A stretch of 5,664 nucleotides of DNA from Acidobacteriota bacterium (GTDB lineage: Bacteria; Acidobacteriota; Terriglobia; 20CM-2-55-15), in the NCBI GenBank assembly GCA_003223895.1, contig QHXD01000340.1:1-5664 (forward strand), given 5' to 3'. Shown here piece by piece: positions 4,602 to 5,664 of the stretch (positions are counted from its first letter, which is position 1; every line of letters starts with the position of its first letter). The notes beneath the pieces were generated by a model. That model was not told the origin of the DNA. It was given only the letters and a program-made list of their open reading frames with translations, and searched no databases. Made by a program: the position numbers and the translations under genes.

Positions 4602-5664
4602 AATCCCCAAGACATACGACGCGCGTGAAGTGGAGGGCCGCTGGTATCAGTGGTGGGAGTCCAAAGGCTTTTTCCGCGCGGATGCAAAGTCCAGGAAACC
4701 CGTGTTTGCCATCGTGATTCCGCCTCCGAATGTCACGGGTTCGCTGCACATGGGGCACATGCTGAATCACACGGTTCACGATGTGATCGTGCGCCGGAGA
4801 CGCATGATGGGGTTCAATACCCTGTGGCTTCCCGGCATGGACCATGCGGGGATCGGAACTCAGAATGTCGTCGAGAAAGAACTCAAGAAAGAAGGACTGA
4901 CGCGTCACGACCTCGGACGAGAGAAATTCATCGAACGCGTCTGGCAATGGAAAGAGCAATACGGCGGAATCATCCTGAAGCAGATTCGCCGCATCGGGGC
5001 TTCGTGCGACTGGTCGCGCGAACGATTCACATTCGATGAAGGTTTGTCGCGCGCTGTCCGCGAGGTTTTCGTCAGTTTATATGATGAAGGCTTGATCTAC
5101 CGGGGCAAGCGCCTGATCAACTGGTGCCCGCGATGCGGCACGGCCCTGTCGGATCTCGAGACGATCTACGAACCCGTCGACGCGAAACTCTATTTCATCC
5201 GATATCCGCTGAAGGGGCGCGAGGGCGCTTTCATTGAGGTAGCCACGACACGGCCGGAAACCATGCTTGGAGATACAGCCGTCGCCGTCAACCCGAAAGA
5301 CGACCGCTACAAGCAGTTCAAGGGGCAGGCCGTGATCCTGCCTTTGCTGCACCGCGAGATTCCGATAATTGAAGACACGCTCGTGGATCCCGCCTTCGGC
5401 ACGGGTGCCGTGAAAGTCACACCTGCGCACGATCCGGCCGACTTTGAGATGGGTCAGCGCCACAATCTCGCCCAGATCAGCGTCATAAACGAAGATGCGA
5501 AGATCACGGCCGAGGGCGGTCCTTACCAGGGCCTGGATCGAAGCGAGGCGCGCAAGCGAGTTGTCGCCGACCTTGAAGCGCAGGGGTTGCTCTCGCGGAC
5601 GGAGTCTCTGCTCCACAATGTGGGTCATTGCCAGCGCTGCAGCACCGTCGTCGAGCCGCTCCTG
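4591..5664 (+). CDS. valS: Valyl-tRNA synthetase, N-terminal 358 residues, runs off the window
   Basis: ValS charges tRNA(Val) with valine in the cytoplasm and hydrolyses mischarged Thr-tRNA(Val). The frame is open from ATG 4591 to the last base; full-length ValS is about 860-950 residues, so over half is missing. The start is well fixed: an in-frame TGA at 4579-4581 lies just upstream. Motifs in order are YDAREVEGRWYQWW (8-21), class I HIGH motif as HMGH (53-56) after PPPNVTGS, WLPGMDHAGIGTQ (79-91), GASCDWSRERFT (136-147), CPRC (179-182) in NWCPRCGTALSDLE, and the editing-domain block VATTRPETMLGDTAVAVNP (217-235) followed by GTGAVKVTPAHDP (270-282). A second Cys pair, HCQRC (346-350), comes near the edge; the two pairs may bind zinc, by analogy with related synthetases. 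A possible AGAGGA ribosome site (4571-4576) is 14 nt upstream. The start lies inside the response regulator gene, suggesting coupled translation. The KMSKS motif and anticodon-binding domain are beyond the window. Confidence 0.98.
   Translation, partial: MKAEIPKTYDAREVEGRWYQWWESKGFFRADAKSRKPVFAIVIPPPNVTGSLHMGHMLNHTVHDVIVRRRRMMGFNTLWLPGMDHAGIGTQNVVEKELKKEGLTRHDLGREKFIERVWQWKEQYGGIILKQIRRIGASCDWSRERFTFDEGLSRAVREVFVSLYDEGLIYRGKRLINWCPRCGTALSDLETIYEPVDAKLYFIRYPLKGREGAFIEVATTRPETMLGDTAVAVNPKDDRYKQFKGQAVILPLLHREIPIIEDTLVDPAFGTGAVKVTPAHDPADFEMGQRHNLAQISVINEDAKITAEGGPYQGLDRSEARKRVVADLEAQGLLSRTESLLHNVGHCQRCSTVVEPLL

Noticed and set aside
4650..5039. A 129-residue + strand open frame inside valS
   Set aside because: It is out of frame with valS, whose uninterrupted translation has all expected class I synthetase motifs across this interval.
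5077..5628. A 183-residue - strand open frame opposite valS
   Set aside because: It lies fully within the conserved valS editing-domain coding region and shows no known motif.

Overview
The window reads as chromosomal housekeeping DNA from a Gram-negative bacterium, with moderately high GC in the coding regions. All genes lie on the + strand and are tightly packed. The order def, fmt, PASTA protein, rpe, BamD-like lipoprotein, response regulator, valS best matches my knowledge of Acidobacteriota. The response regulator's C-terminal family also occurs in deltaproteobacterial lineages, so the phylum is an inference of moderate confidence. I see no phage, insertion sequence, CRISPR array or RNA gene.

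Block 1 (1-2797) is one run of four overlapping genes. The 3' part of def (peptide deformylase) overlaps fmt (methionyl-tRNA formyltransferase) by 10 bp. fmt overlaps a single-pass membrane protein with three PASTA domains by 4 bp (ATGA), and that gene overlaps rpe (ribulose-phosphate 3-epimerase) by 4 bp (GTGA). Def and Fmt are the two ends of the N-formylmethionine cycle. The fmt reading frame is broken once near 906-928, although conserved Fmt sequence continues on both sides. The break is either a real mutation or a sequence/assembly error.

Block 2 (2856-3854) follows a 58-bp gap and has its own ribosome binding site. It encodes a lipoprotein resembling BamD, the outer-membrane assembly TPR protein, with an extra C-terminal tail.

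Block 3 (3855-3953) is the most unusual part. It is a perfect 33-bp inverted repeat with a 12-nt loop. Each arm is built from GAAGCCA heptamers, and the palindrome sits between a strong Shine-Dalgarno-like sequence and the start codon of the next gene. It lacks the U-tract of an intrinsic terminator.

Block 4 (3954-5664) holds a response regulator with a conserved C-terminal helical segment. It overlaps the start of valS (valyl-tRNA synthetase) by 11 bp, and valS runs off the right edge. Together the genes cover translation start and charging, protein maturation, pentose phosphate metabolism and envelope assembly. No new defence or mobile system is visible. The points worth following are the heptad palindrome, its position before the response regulator, and the fmt frameshift.
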